From: DASRCB01 sp035653295
GTDB taxonomy: Bacteria > Acidobacteriota > Terriglobia > Bryobacterales > Bryobacteraceae
DNA: 41,360 nucleotides
Reading direction: 5' to 3'
Assembly (NCBI GenBank): GCA_035653295.1
Contig: DASRCB010000021.1
Location: 1 to 41,360 of the forward strand
Shown: in pieces, positions 8,159 through 15,863 of the stretch
Numbering within the stretch: the stretch's first letter is position 1
Layout of the letters: every line of letters starts with the position of its first letter
The notes under the pieces: model-generated
What the model was told of the DNA's origin: nothing
What the model saw: only the letters and a program-made list of their open reading frames with translations
The model's database searches: none
Translations under genes and position numbers: made by a program

Positions 8159-9262
8159 TTGAACACGCAGGCCCTGAATTCCGGCGCGACACCCGAGCGC
8201 CGCGAGGGGCAAAAAAACACCACGAGAGCCGCATTCCGCCCCACCGAACCCTCCGACCAGCCCGCGATTGCGGCATTTCTCGGGCGGGTTTTCGATTGTG
8301 ACAGCACTGATCCGCTGATTCAACCGGCGAGCATGCAATGGCGGTACTGGAGTTCGCGACCGTCATGGCCCGGCTCGCGGGGATACGTGATGGAACGGGA
8401 CGGCGCGATCCTGGCCCATGGCGCGGCGTGGCCGGTGCAGATTCTGACCGGCGCAGAACCTGTTTCCGCGTTCCAGCTCATCGACTGGGCGGCCGATCCG
8501 GCTTCCGCCGGGGCTGGCCTCGCCCTCGCAAGTAAGATGTTCCAGCTTGCGGATGTCGCCTATGTGCTTGGAGGCACGGCGGAAGCGCGGCGCATGCAGG
8601 CCCCGATGGGGTTTCGTCCCCGCAATCGCGTGCACCTCATGGCGCGGCCTCTGCGGCCCTTTCGCCAGATTGCCGTCGATCCGCGCTGGAACTGGAAAAC
8701 TCCCGCGCGGCTGGCCAGGAATATATGGTGGAGCGCCTCGGGCGGCGGGCCCTCGGACCCGCGCTGGAGCGCTTCGCCCTGCGCGCTCGCCGATCTCATG
8801 GATAACGTGCCCGTTGTCGATGAAGAGCCCGGCGAAATGCGCTTCGGCGATTTGCGTGAACTGCTTGCGTCACTTGCGGAGTGCCCGTCTGTGCGATGCG
8901 CGTTGTATCTGGTCCGCAGGGATGGGCGGCCGCACGGGTATTTCTGCATGACGTGGGCCCCGGGACAGGCGCGGATCGTGGCCTGCTCGGTTCGCGGATC
9001 TGCGGCGGAGTGGGCGCAACTCTATCGGCTGGCGCTCGATCAGGCGCGAAGCGACCGTCGCGTGAGCGAGATTGTCACCGCGGCGGCGACCGATGCGCAA
9101 CGACAGGCGCTCGAAACCTGTGGCTTCCATTCGCGATATGCGGACGAGATCGCCCTGTACGACCGCCGCGGACGTGTACCCGCGGATGCGCGGCTGCACT
9201 GGGAGATGATCCACGGCGATGCGGCGTACCTGCACAGCGGCCGCCCGCAATTCCTGACCTGA
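8159..9262 (+). CDS. GNAT-like acetyltransferase domain protein
   Basis: A 367-residue cytoplasmic protein without signal or membrane segments. The N-terminal half reads like a GNAT acyltransferase: FRPTEPSDQPAIAAFLGRVF, then GYVMERDGAILAHGAAWPV, SAFQLIDWAADPASAGAGLA and VLGGTAEARRMQAPMGFRP. The C-terminal half (about 200-367) looks like a second GNAT-type lobe: LVRRDGRPHGYFCMTW, then EIVTAAATDAQRQALETCGF. I call it a probable double-GNAT/FemAB-like protein of unknown substrate. The only in-frame start before the conserved region is the TTG at 8159; the next Met is far inside. It is convergent with the acyl-carrier gene (6 nt between stops), next to carrier-protein and glycan-deacetylase genes, so it may modify the same product; this is inference. 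Confidence 0.65.
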   Translation: MNTQALNSGATPERREGQKNTTRAAFRPTEPSDQPAIAAFLGRVFDCDSTDPLIQPASMQWRYWSSRPSWPGSRGYVMERDGAILAHGAAWPVQILTGAEPVSAFQLIDWAADPASAGAGLALASKMFQLADVAYVLGGTAEARRMQAPMGFRPRNRVHLMARPLRPFRQIAVDPRWNWKTPARLARNIWWSASGGGPSDPRWSASPCALADLMDNVPVVDEEPGEMRFGDLRELLASLAECPSVRCALYLVRRDGRPHGYFCMTWAPGQARIVACSVRGSAAEWAQLYRLALDQARSDRRVSEIVTAAATDAQRQALETCGFHSRYADEIALYDRRGRVPADARLHWEMIHGDAAYLHSGRPQFLT

Positions 9263-9268
9263 TGGATT

Positions 9269-9511
9269 CTATCCGTCCGGACAGGCTTCGCGCACGTACT
9301 CGAGGAGCCCGCGGTAAGAAGTAAACTCCTCGAATCGCTCCATGTCGGCAACCACGCCGAACTCCTCCTGCACCAGCATCAGAAGCGTCACGCTGGCGAT
9401 GGAATCCCAGGCGCCGACCGAGGCGGCGGAGGCGTCGCGGATCTGGTCGCGGCTCAGGTCAGGGAACACCTTCGAGAAGCATTCCTGAAGTCGCGTTTCG
9501 GTCCGATCCAT
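9269..9511 (-). CDS. Acyl carrier protein
   Basis: An 80-residue stand-alone carrier protein that would hold an acyl group on a phosphopantetheine arm. The attachment site is Ser37 in GAWDSIASVTLLML (the DSL motif as DSI), followed by a standard helix (VQEEFGVVADMERFEEFTSYRGLLEYV). The ATG at 9511 is preferred over the TTG at 9517 because it has GGGGG 7 nt upstream. It overlaps the end of the fkbH-like gene by 53 bp in another frame, implying coupled expression. Carrier proteins next to FkbH proteins usually receive a glyceryl or similar unit, so this is probably a dedicated carrier and not the fatty-acid-synthesis ACP. Confidence 0.88.
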   Translation of the reverse strand: MDRTETRLQECFSKVFPDLSRDQIRDASAASVGAWDSIASVTLLMLVQEEFGVVADMERFEEFTSYRGLLEYVREACPDG

Positions 9512-11303
9512 TTCCAATCCCCCTTACGGCGTGCGGCAGCGCCGGACGCCGCTCCTCGAATATCCCTGCGGTGATGACGACGGTCGCGGCGCAGGCCGGC
9601 AGCTCGGTGAATGATCGTAGAAAATCGCTGAGCGGACCATTGCGCTCGGTTGGACAGTAGTCAAGCTCGACCCGGTCGGCGGCGAAATGGGCCAGCAGCC
9701 GGTCGAGGGTATGATGCTCGATGCGGCGCGAGAACGCGCGGCAGCTCATCACCCAATGCGACACCGCGACCGCCCCGTCGCGCGTCGTTCCTGTGACGAC
9801 GGCGATCTTGCCCAGCGGTCCGAATTTGTCTTCATAAGAGACTACCGCCAGGAAACTGCCTTCGGCAGCGAGATGGATGCGCCATTCGCCTTCCGTAATC
9901 CGCCGGCCGTTCAGATTGAACTGATTGGTTTTATTGATCAGCTCGAGCGCGCGCGGGTCGGAAGCGCGTGTGGTGAAGTCGATGGTAACGGTTCCATGCA
10001 GGCCGCTCAGAAACTCGTCGGGGGCGGCCGCGCCAGACTCCTGCCGGAAGGCTTCCGCGCCCCGCAAACTCGCGGCGCGCAGGCGGTCCTCTTCCACCAG
10101 GTGCTGCCGGCCGAAGAGGTCGCGCAAGCGGCGCAGCAGCTCGGGCACTCGTCCTGGCTGGCTGCGCGGGAACGCCAGGCAAGTCATATCGGGGTGAGCG
10201 GCCTGCACCTCGGCGGCCTCCATCGGACTGTCGTCCACGAAAACCACGTCGGACGCGGCGATATTCCAGGCGCTCAGGATGCGGCTCACGGCGGCGGATT
10301 TCGCGCCCCAGCTTACCTCCACCGGAAACAATAAATGCTGCGGCGCGAGCAGATCACTGCGCCCCAGAGCCTGTGCGACCAGCGCCGGATCGTTCTTCGA
10401 GGCGACGGCGATCAGCACGCCGCGTTCAGCCAAAGCGGCCAGAAACTGCTGGTAAAGGCCGTGGTGCTGGGCATGGTTCTGCAGGTCCCAGCAGACGCCT
10501 TCCACGCCCACTTCGCCTACGATGCCGCGCCAGAAGGTATCGTCCAGATCCGTGATAAGTCCCTTCTTCGCGGGTGGCGGGAAGAGCGCCTGAATCAGGA
10601 GCTTCGCCAGGGAGTCGGTGTGCGGGACCGTGTATGGAAAGCCAGTGGCGAGGTCCATTGCGGCGTCCAGGCGTTCTCCGGCTGGCGACTCGAGGGCCAG
10701 CTGCGCCTGGCTGAGGACTCGCACGCCCTGGATATCAGCCGCCCGCGCGAGGAAGGAAGCGGCGGCGGCGCGCAACCGCAACTCGAACGCGGTCTCCTGG
10801 GAAAGGGCGGTGTGCCCGATGGGAGGCAGGGGAAGGGTCGGACCGCACAGCGCCACGGCGGATGTTTCGGCCAGGGCGGCAATGGCGCGTATCAGGCGGT
10901 CGATCTGCCTGCCGGCCTCGGATTCGATGTCCCTCGTCAGCGATGGTCCCCAGCCGCCGGCGTGCCGAAAGCCTAGCCGCGGGTCCAGGTCGGCCCACTC
11001 GACAATTACGGCACATTCGGCAGGCTTATCCGCGGTGGCGAGGGCGAGATTTCCGGGCAGATCCCCGAATACACCGGTTCGGATATCCAGCGCTTCGCGA
11101 CGGCTCGTCAGGGCCCGGGCTTTGAGGTAGGTGACTAAGTGCAGCGGTGTAAAGCCGCAGGCGAGCCAAACCCGCCGCACCGTCGGATTCCCGTCATGCC
11201 GAGCCGCTGCGAGTGACAGAGCCTCCGCAAGCTTCAGATGGGCGCCGTCCGCCTGGTCCACGCGAGCCAGCATAGCATTCACGGAATTTCGCCGCCTGAT
11301 CAC
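9459..11303 (-). CDS. FkbH-like HAD-family protein
   Basis: A 614-residue HAD-superfamily protein of the FkbH type. In known pathways such proteins dephosphorylate 1,3-bisphosphoglycerate-derived glyceryl units and load them onto an acyl carrier protein. Residues 1-210 are the N-terminal accessory region. The HAD domain starts at about 240 with TDLDDTFWRGIVGEVG (DxDxT nucleophile motif), followed by VASKNDPALV and VFVDDSPMEAAEV. The C-terminal part (about 450-590) has the typical FkbH signature INKTNQFNLNGRRIT and a GNAT-like tail ending in CPTERNGPLSDFL. The start is a GTG at 11303 overlapping the deacetylase stop (GTGA), so translation is coupled. The next gene is the carrier protein, the expected partner. 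Confidence 0.9.
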   Translation of the reverse strand: MIRRRNSVNAMLARVDQADGAHLKLAEALSLAAARHDGNPTVRRVWLACGFTPLHLVTYLKARALTSRREALDIRTGVFGDLPGNLALATADKPAECAVIVEWADLDPRLGFRHAGGWGPSLTRDIESEAGRQIDRLIRAIAALAETSAVALCGPTLPLPPIGHTALSQETAFELRLRAAAASFLARAADIQGVRVLSQAQLALESPAGERLDAAMDLATGFPYTVPHTDSLAKLLIQALFPPPAKKGLITDLDDTFWRGIVGEVGVEGVCWDLQNHAQHHGLYQQFLAALAERGVLIAVASKNDPALVAQALGRSDLLAPQHLLFPVEVSWGAKSAAVSRILSAWNIAASDVVFVDDSPMEAAEVQAAHPDMTCLAFPRSQPGRVPELLRRLRDLFGRQHLVEEDRLRAASLRGAEAFRQESGAAAPDEFLSGLHGTVTIDFTTRASDPRALELINKTNQFNLNGRRITEGEWRIHLAAEGSFLAVVSYEDKFGPLGKIAVVTGTTRDGAVAVSHWVMSCRAFSRRIEHHTLDRLLAHFAADRVELDYCPTERNGPLSDFLRSFTELPACAATVVITAGIFEERRPALPHAVRGIGNGSDRNATSGMLLEGVP

Positions 11304-12271
11304 CCTGATCCAGTACCCAGGCCCGCTACTACCTGACGGAAATAAAGGTCCTCAAACTGCGGGTCCGCCGCGATTCGGCGCAGCCGCAAACTATCGGAGA
11401 CGCGGAGGTTCACTCCCCCTCCGGACAGGACTGCGCCCTCGAAGCCAGCGCGGCGCACTGTTTCGACGGCGGCGTCGCTCACGTCCACGGCGCGGCCATT
11501 TGGATAGCAAAAGCTCAGCGCCGGGCGACCCAGCTCCTGCTCGATACGCGCTTTCGAATGATTGACTTCGAAGTACATCTGCTGATTGCTGGCGATCTGG
11601 GACAGAATGGGATGCGTGACGGTGTGGGCGCCGAAATCCACGCCTTCGGCGGCCAGCCGGCGGACATCGTCCCAGCTCAGGGGCGCGTGGGCCTCAGGCG
11701 CTCGGGCTGGCGGCTTTACTTGCAAACGGCACCCCAGTTCACACATCAGGTCCGCTCTCGCGTCCGGCTCGAGGTCGGGCATGAGGTTCACCACGCGATC
11801 ACAGGCCGCCTCGCGCAGCGGCTTAGTCGACAAATCGAAACGCATCTTCTCCGTTCCGATGCCGATTTCCAGATCGGTGGCCGGGGTATTGGTGAACATC
11901 CACTGCACCTGGTCGAACCAGGGCCACAGCTCGCCGTCGGTGAAGCCCGAGATCAGGTAGACGGTTGCGGTCAGTCCGTAGGACTTTAGAACGGGCCAGG
12001 CATACTCAAGAAAATCGCGATGCCCATCGTCGACCGTGATGACGGTGGCTTTCGGGGGCATTTCGCCTCCGCTTTTCAATAGCTTACAGATGCCGGGAAT
12101 GTCGGCCGGGGTGTAATAGCGGCGGATATGCGCGCACTGCCGGGCGAGGGCCTCCCGGTCCCGCGCCGCGAAGCGATGATACATGAGGATGCGCAGGCCG
12201 CGCCGGTTCCAGCGCACCAAACGCAACCCGCCCAGATGATGGAATGCGGCGCGCGCCGCCCGTTTCAGCAT
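11300..12271 (-). CDS. Polysaccharide deacetylase (NodB homology domain)
   Basis: A 323-residue carbohydrate esterase family 4 protein that would remove N-acetyl groups from a polysaccharide. Motif 1 is VITVDDGHRDF with the catalytic/metal Asp pair. Motif 2 is GAHTVTHPILS (HxxxH zinc ligands). FCYPNGRAVDVSDAAVETVRRAGF is the motif 3 region. The N-terminus has LRILMYHRF, common in exopolysaccharide-linked deacetylases; no clear signal peptide is seen. It is first in the minus-strand set deacetylase-FkbH-ACP, with a 4-bp GTGA overlap to fkbH. Context suggests a glycan or lipid-carrier tailoring pathway. Confidence 0.88.
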   Translation of the reverse strand: MLKRAARAAFHHLGGLRLVRWNRRGLRILMYHRFAARDREALARQCAHIRRYYTPADIPGICKLLKSGGEMPPKATVITVDDGHRDFLEYAWPVLKSYGLTATVYLISGFTDGELWPWFDQVQWMFTNTPATDLEIGIGTEKMRFDLSTKPLREAACDRVVNLMPDLEPDARADLMCELGCRLQVKPPARAPEAHAPLSWDDVRRLAAEGVDFGAHTVTHPILSQIASNQQMYFEVNHSKARIEQELGRPALSFCYPNGRAVDVSDAAVETVRRAGFEGAVLSGGGVNLRVSDSLRLRRIAADPQFEDLYFRQVVAGLGTGSG

Positions 12272-12471
12272 GGTCAGTCGCCGGACGTACTTCGATGTTA
12301 GCTCAGGGGTTTCGGGGCTCTACGGGCGGGCCTGGATGCAAACAGGAACTGCGGGGTACCACGCGTACCATCCGTGATATCCTTCTGCTTCGGGATTGCA
12401 GAAACTTCGCAGGCCTTGTCCGCCGATACGAGGTCGCACTCCCAGGTTCACGGCACAACCCGGAAATCATC

Positions 12472-12915
12472 ATGGCTTGTGTTTTCTGTGAGATAGCGCA
12501 AGGCCGCGTACCCGCGCCCGTGGTCTTCGAGGACCACGCCTCGCTGGCGTTCCTCGATCACCGCCCGCTCTTCGCCGGCCACGTGCTGCTCATTCCCAGA
12601 GATCATGTCGAAACGCTGGCCGAACTCCCGCGAACGCGGAATGGCGATTTTTTGGGAAATGTGCAGGTTCTTTGCCGGGCCCTCGAAGCGGGACTGGGCG
12701 CGGAAGGCACCTTCGTCGCGGTAAATAACCGGGTCAGCCAAAGTGTTCCCCATCTGCATGTGCATATCGTTCCACGGCATCGAGGCGACGGTCTGAAAGG
12801 CTTTTTCTGGCCTCGGCGCAAGTACGCCAATGAGCAGGAGCTAAGCGAAGTTCAGCAGAAAGTGCGCCAGGCGGCGACCCTGATCTCAGAGGAGGAGGTT
12901 AAACGAAAAACTTAG
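12472..12915 (+). CDS. HIT family protein
   Basis: A 147-residue histidine-triad nucleotide hydrolase/transferase. It has the usual start (MACVFCEIAQGRVPAPVVFE), CVFC as the N-terminal zinc-type pair, LIPRDHVETLAEL in the middle, and the triad PHLHVHIVPRH near residue 100. The frame is open 228 bp further upstream, but the family start is clearly the ATG at 12472. Members hydrolyse nucleotide-phosphoramidates or dinucleoside polyphosphates; the exact substrate cannot be given. It is divergent from the deacetylase, with a 200-bp gap in which I see no other gene. Confidence 0.92.
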   Translation: MACVFCEIAQGRVPAPVVFEDHASLAFLDHRPLFAGHVLLIPRDHVETLAELPRTRNGDFLGNVQVLCRALEAGLGAEGTFVAVNNRVSQSVPHLHVHIVPRHRGDGLKGFFWPRRKYANEQELSEVQQKVRQAATLISEEEVKRKT

Positions 12916-13011
12916 TACCGTCCAGGTTGTTTAAAACCCATTTTCTGAGCGTTACCTGAATTTGTTCCCGTACTGGTACCCGGCGGATTCCTCGCAGAAC
13001 CAGTCGATTAG

Positions 13012-13749
13012 ATGTTCATGAACGAAAGCGCCGCGACAATAAACCCCGAAACCCGAATCCCTGCCGAGCGGAAAGGACCGATCCGCATCGTCATCGCGGA
13101 CGATCACCCGATTGTGCGCGACGGGCTGCGCAAGCTGCTGTCCCTGGAGGACGATTTCGAGATTGCCGGCGAGGCCAACGACGGACGGGAAGTTCTGGAC
13201 CTGATCCAGGAGCAGGAGCCCGACATTCTGCTGCTCGATCTGCGCATGCCCAACCTGGATGGTCTGGCTACGCTGCAGGCCATGCAGACCACCGGCAAGC
13301 GCACCAAGACCATCATTCTCACGGCGTCGGAAGACAAGAATGAATTCGTGCAGGCGATGAAGCTCGGCTGCTCCGGAATCGTTCTGAAACAGACCGCCCC
13401 GGAACTGATCGTAAAAAGCATTCGCAAAGTGTACGCGGGCGAGATCTGGCTCGATTCGCACACCACCGCCGCGGTCATGCGGCAGTTCGCGACGGCGGCG
13501 GACGCGGCGATTAATGGCGGGAGTTCTCGGGCGCGCGAGCGGTCGCCGCTGAGCCAGCGCGAGCGCGAAATCGTGCAGCTGGTGGCGCAGGGCTACAAGA
13601 ACAAGGAAATGGCGGAGAAGATGTTCATCAGCGAGCAGACGGTAAAGAACCATTTGCACAACATCTTCGACAAGCTCGGGGTATCCGATCGCCTCGAGTT
13701 GGCGCTGTACGCCATCCACAAAGGCCTGCATCTGGCCGGCGAACGCTAA
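13012..13749 (+). CDS. NarL/FixJ-type response regulator
   Basis: A 245-residue two-component response regulator that would bind DNA when phosphorylated. The receiver domain (about 23-140) has the acidic pair in IVIADDHPIVRDGL, the phospho-acceptor Asp76 in ILLLDLRMPNLDG, Thr/Ser in ILTAS and Lys in GIVLKQTAPE. A LuxR-type HTH follows at about 178-240: LSQREREIVQLVAQGYKNKE, then MFISEQTVKNHLHNIFDKLGV. An ATG at 13018 is an alternative start. No sensor kinase is adjacent, so it is an orphan; its targets are unknown. The direct-repeat site at 19583-19601 is one place to look. Confidence 0.93.
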   Translation: MFMNESAATINPETRIPAERKGPIRIVIADDHPIVRDGLRKLLSLEDDFEIAGEANDGREVLDLIQEQEPDILLLDLRMPNLDGLATLQAMQTTGKRTKTIILTASEDKNEFVQAMKLGCSGIVLKQTAPELIVKSIRKVYAGEIWLDSHTTAAVMRQFATAADAAINGGSSRARERSPLSQREREIVQLVAQGYKNKEMAEKMFISEQTVKNHLHNIFDKLGVSDRLELALYAIHKGLHLAGER

Positions 13750-13761
13750 CAGCGGTTTTTT
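13744..13761 (+). terminator. Weak intrinsic terminator after the response regulator
   Basis: A short stem CGCT/AGCG with loop AAC overlaps the stop codon and is followed by G and six T (13756-13761). The stem is only 4 bp, so this is a weak call. The trigger factor gene converges from the other side. Confidence 0.3.
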
Positions 13762-13770
13762 CGGCGGGCG

Positions 13771-15078
13771 TTATCCTTCAGAGCCGCTTTGCTCTGCTGA
13801 AGGCTGCGCCGCCTCCACAGGCGCTTCCTTGCGGGCGTGCTCGAACAGGAAGCTCATGGTCTTGTCATTGCGGATAGCCAACGCAAGCCGCCCGAGCGCG
13901 CCGCTGTCCTGCAGCTTTTTGCGCACGGCCGCCACGGGCTCCCGCTCCTGCCGCGCGATGCGCTGGACCTCGCGATCGACCTCGTCCTGAGTGGCGTTGA
14001 TGGCCTCCCGCTGCGAGATGCGGTCCAGCAGCAGCGACGCCTTCACCTCGCGCTCGGCCTTGTCTTTGCGCGCTTCCTTCAGCTTGTCCCAGTCCAGGTT
14101 CAACTTTCGGGGATCCACTCCGGCGCCGGCGAGCTGCCGCAGCTGCTGTTCGAGATCGCTCTCGATCTGCCGGTCCACATACGCCTGCGGCGCGGCGAAC
14201 TGGTACAGATCCACGAGCTTCTCCATGATCTGCTCTTTGGTCTCGTTCTGCGCGGCCTGTTCGCGCTCGCGGAAAAGCCCATTCCGCACCGCCTGCTTCA
14301 GTTCCTCGAGATTCTGGTAATCGCCCACATCCCGCGCGAACTCGTCATTGACCTCCGGCAGTTCTTTGCGCCGCAGCACCTTCAGCGCCATGTGAAAGCG
14401 CACTTTGCGGCCGGCGAGCTTGCGCTGGCCGAAATCCTCGGGATACGCGACCTCGACCTCTTTTTCGTCGCCAGGCGACATGCCGATGAGCGCTTCGTTG
14501 AACGCGGGCAGCGTCTCCGAATCGCCGACGTGAATGATCATTTCATCCTGCTTTACGGGCTCGGCGAGGCCGGACAGGCTCTGCAGGGAGACGACGGCGT
14601 AATCCCCGTCTTCCACCGGACGCGGGTCGATGTTCACGTACTCGGCGCGGCTCTCGCGTATATTCTGCAGGCGCTCCTCGACATCGGCGTCCGTCACCAC
14701 CGGCTCGCGATAGGTGGCCGCGATGCCGCGATACTCGTCATTCAACTCGATCTCGGGGACAACCTCGAACTCCGCCTTGAAGCGCAGCGGCTCGCCCTGG
14801 TCGTAATGCAGGTCGGTAATGTTCGGCCGCCCGACGACGTTGAGGTGGTCCTCCTCGAAGCGCCGGGTCAAAGCCTTTGGAATGACGCTCTCCAGCACCT
14901 CCTGCCTCACCTGGCCCGCGAACCTGGTTCGAATCAGGCTCACCGGGGCTTTGCCCGGACGGAAGCCGGGCAGCCGCACCTTTTTTTGAAGATCGGAGAT
15001 GACGCGCTCGGTTTCGCGGTCCACCTCCTCCACCGGGACAGTGATTTCGAGTTCGTGCTTGCAACCTTCAACGAGCAT
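13771..15078 (-). CDS. tig: Trigger factor (ribosome-associated chaperone)
   Basis: A 435-residue ribosome-bound chaperone that shields nascent chains. The N-terminal ribosome-binding domain carries the signature GFRPGKAP at about residue 45. A central PPIase-like domain (about 150-240) is represented by EDGDYAVVSL and YPEDFGQRKLAGRKVRF. A long helical C-terminal domain (LKQAVRNGLFREREQAAQNE and on) ends in an acidic tail EQSGSEG. The ATG at 15078 (MLVEGCKHELEI) fits the family; the longer frame begins with a TTG at 15111 inside a strong palindrome and is unlikely. No clpP/clpX genes follow; the downstream gene converges. Confidence 0.95.
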   Translation of the reverse strand: MLVEGCKHELEITVPVEEVDRETERVISDLQKKVRLPGFRPGKAPVSLIRTRFAGQVRQEVLESVIPKALTRRFEEDHLNVVGRPNITDLHYDQGEPLRFKAEFEVVPEIELNDEYRGIAATYREPVVTDADVEERLQNIRESRAEYVNIDPRPVEDGDYAVVSLQSLSGLAEPVKQDEMIIHVGDSETLPAFNEALIGMSPGDEKEVEVAYPEDFGQRKLAGRKVRFHMALKVLRRKELPEVNDEFARDVGDYQNLEELKQAVRNGLFREREQAAQNETKEQIMEKLVDLYQFAAPQAYVDRQIESDLEQQLRQLAGAGVDPRKLNLDWDKLKEARKDKAEREVKASLLLDRISQREAINATQDEVDREVQRIARQEREPVAAVRKKLQDSGALGRLALAIRNDKTMSFLFEHARKEAPVEAAQPSAEQSGSEG

Positions 15079-15110
15079 GAGTTTTACAGGGTCCGTCGCC
15101 AAATGTGGCA

Positions 15111-15135
15111 AGGGCCGGGATCGCCTCCCGGCCCT
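15111..15135. other. Perfect 10-bp-stem palindrome upstream of tig
   Basis: AGGGCCGGGA pairs exactly with TCCCGGCCCT across a 5-nt loop (TCGCC). It lies 33 bp upstream of the tig ATG, on its 5' side. It is followed on plus by CTTTC and has no real T-run on either strand. It may be a leader hairpin of tig or a REP-like element. Confidence 0.5.
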
Positions 15136-15237
15136 CTTTCAGTTTACCGGATGCGGACCGGAGATATATACGATTCGGGAGCGTCGCGAGCCGGCAACAT
15201 GACGCGGATGCTATGTTTTGGCGCATGGATCCTGTGG

Positions 15238-15243
15238 CATAAT
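15238..15243 (+). promoter_or_regulatory. Candidate -10 hexamer for leaderless transcript of the MmcB-like gene
   Basis: CATAAT (5 of 6 to TATAAT) ends 6 nt before the ATG at 15250. A poor -35 (TTTTGG at 15216-15221) stands 16 nt upstream. There is no Shine-Dalgarno before the ATG. Confidence 0.35.
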
Positions 15244-15249
15244 CCCTGC

Positions 15250-15852
15250 ATGGCCGCCGGCGCCGCTCCGGCCGAATCCCCCGAACGGTCCGTCACGGCG
15301 ATGCTGGACATCGTCGAAGCCGCACTCCACGCATCGGCGGCCGAATGGCTGTTTCTTCGGGAATTGCGCGTCGGCACGGGCATGCGAAACGGCAGTCTGC
15401 AGCGGCTGGATGCCTTCGCCCTCAATGCCCTTCCCCACACCGGCATGAAGCGCGTCTGCTACGAAGTGAAAACCTCGCGCGCCGACTTCCTGTGCGAGAT
15501 GCGCAATCCGCTGAAGCGCCGCATCGGGATGCGCTATTCCAACGAGTTCTATTTCGTCACGCCCGCCGGCCTGACCGAGGCGTCCGAGATCCCCGCCGAA
15601 TGCGGCCTGATCGAAGCTGGGTTCGCGACTCCCGCGCAATGGCGAGAGCTTTTCCCGCGACACTCCGGCTTTTTCTCTTACGACGCTGACGCGCAGGCAT
15701 ATTGCATGGTCACCATACCGGCGCCCTGGCGCGAAACGCCGGGTCCCACCTGGCAGCTTGTTGCGGCGATGCTGCGCAACCAGCGTCGGGAGTTCGAAGG
15801 CCGGCCGCCGGCGCGACCGTCACAGCAGCGCTTCACCTTCGGCGCTCCTTAG
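15250..15852 (+). CDS. MmcB-like DNA repair-related protein
   Basis: About 200 residues. The core matches the MmcB (formerly DUF1052) family, small putative nucleases tied to mitomycin resistance in Alphaproteobacteria. It has RVCYEVKTSRADFLCEMRNP, then KRRIGMRYSNEFYFVTPAGL. The E-x-K (YEVKTSRADF) and the spaced Asp look like a PD-(D/E)xK-type site. The C-terminal part has WRELFPRHSGFFSYDADA and a short basic tail. The frame runs open through the antisense of tig, so the long upstream extension is an artefact. The ATG at 15250 (MAAGAAPAESPERSV) is the most plausible start, with ATG 15199 or 15301 as alternatives. The next gene begins 11 nt after the stop. Confidence 0.65.
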   Translation: MAAGAAPAESPERSVTAMLDIVEAALHASAAEWLFLRELRVGTGMRNGSLQRLDAFALNALPHTGMKRVCYEVKTSRADFLCEMRNPLKRRIGMRYSNEFYFVTPAGLTEASEIPAECGLIEAGFATPAQWRELFPRHSGFFSYDADAQAYCMVTIPAPWRETPGPTWQLVAAMLRNQRREFEGRPPARPSQQRFTFGAP

Positions 15853-15863
15853 TGACGTCGGCG

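Noticed and set aside
12244..12471. N-terminal extension of the HIT protein
   Set aside because: The family begins at MACVFCEI; the preceding 76 residues have no similarity to it and cover the divergent promoter region.
13837..15249. Long plus frame continuous with the MmcB-like gene (671 residues)
   Set aside because: The first 470 residues are the antisense of tig; only the last 200 show family motifs.
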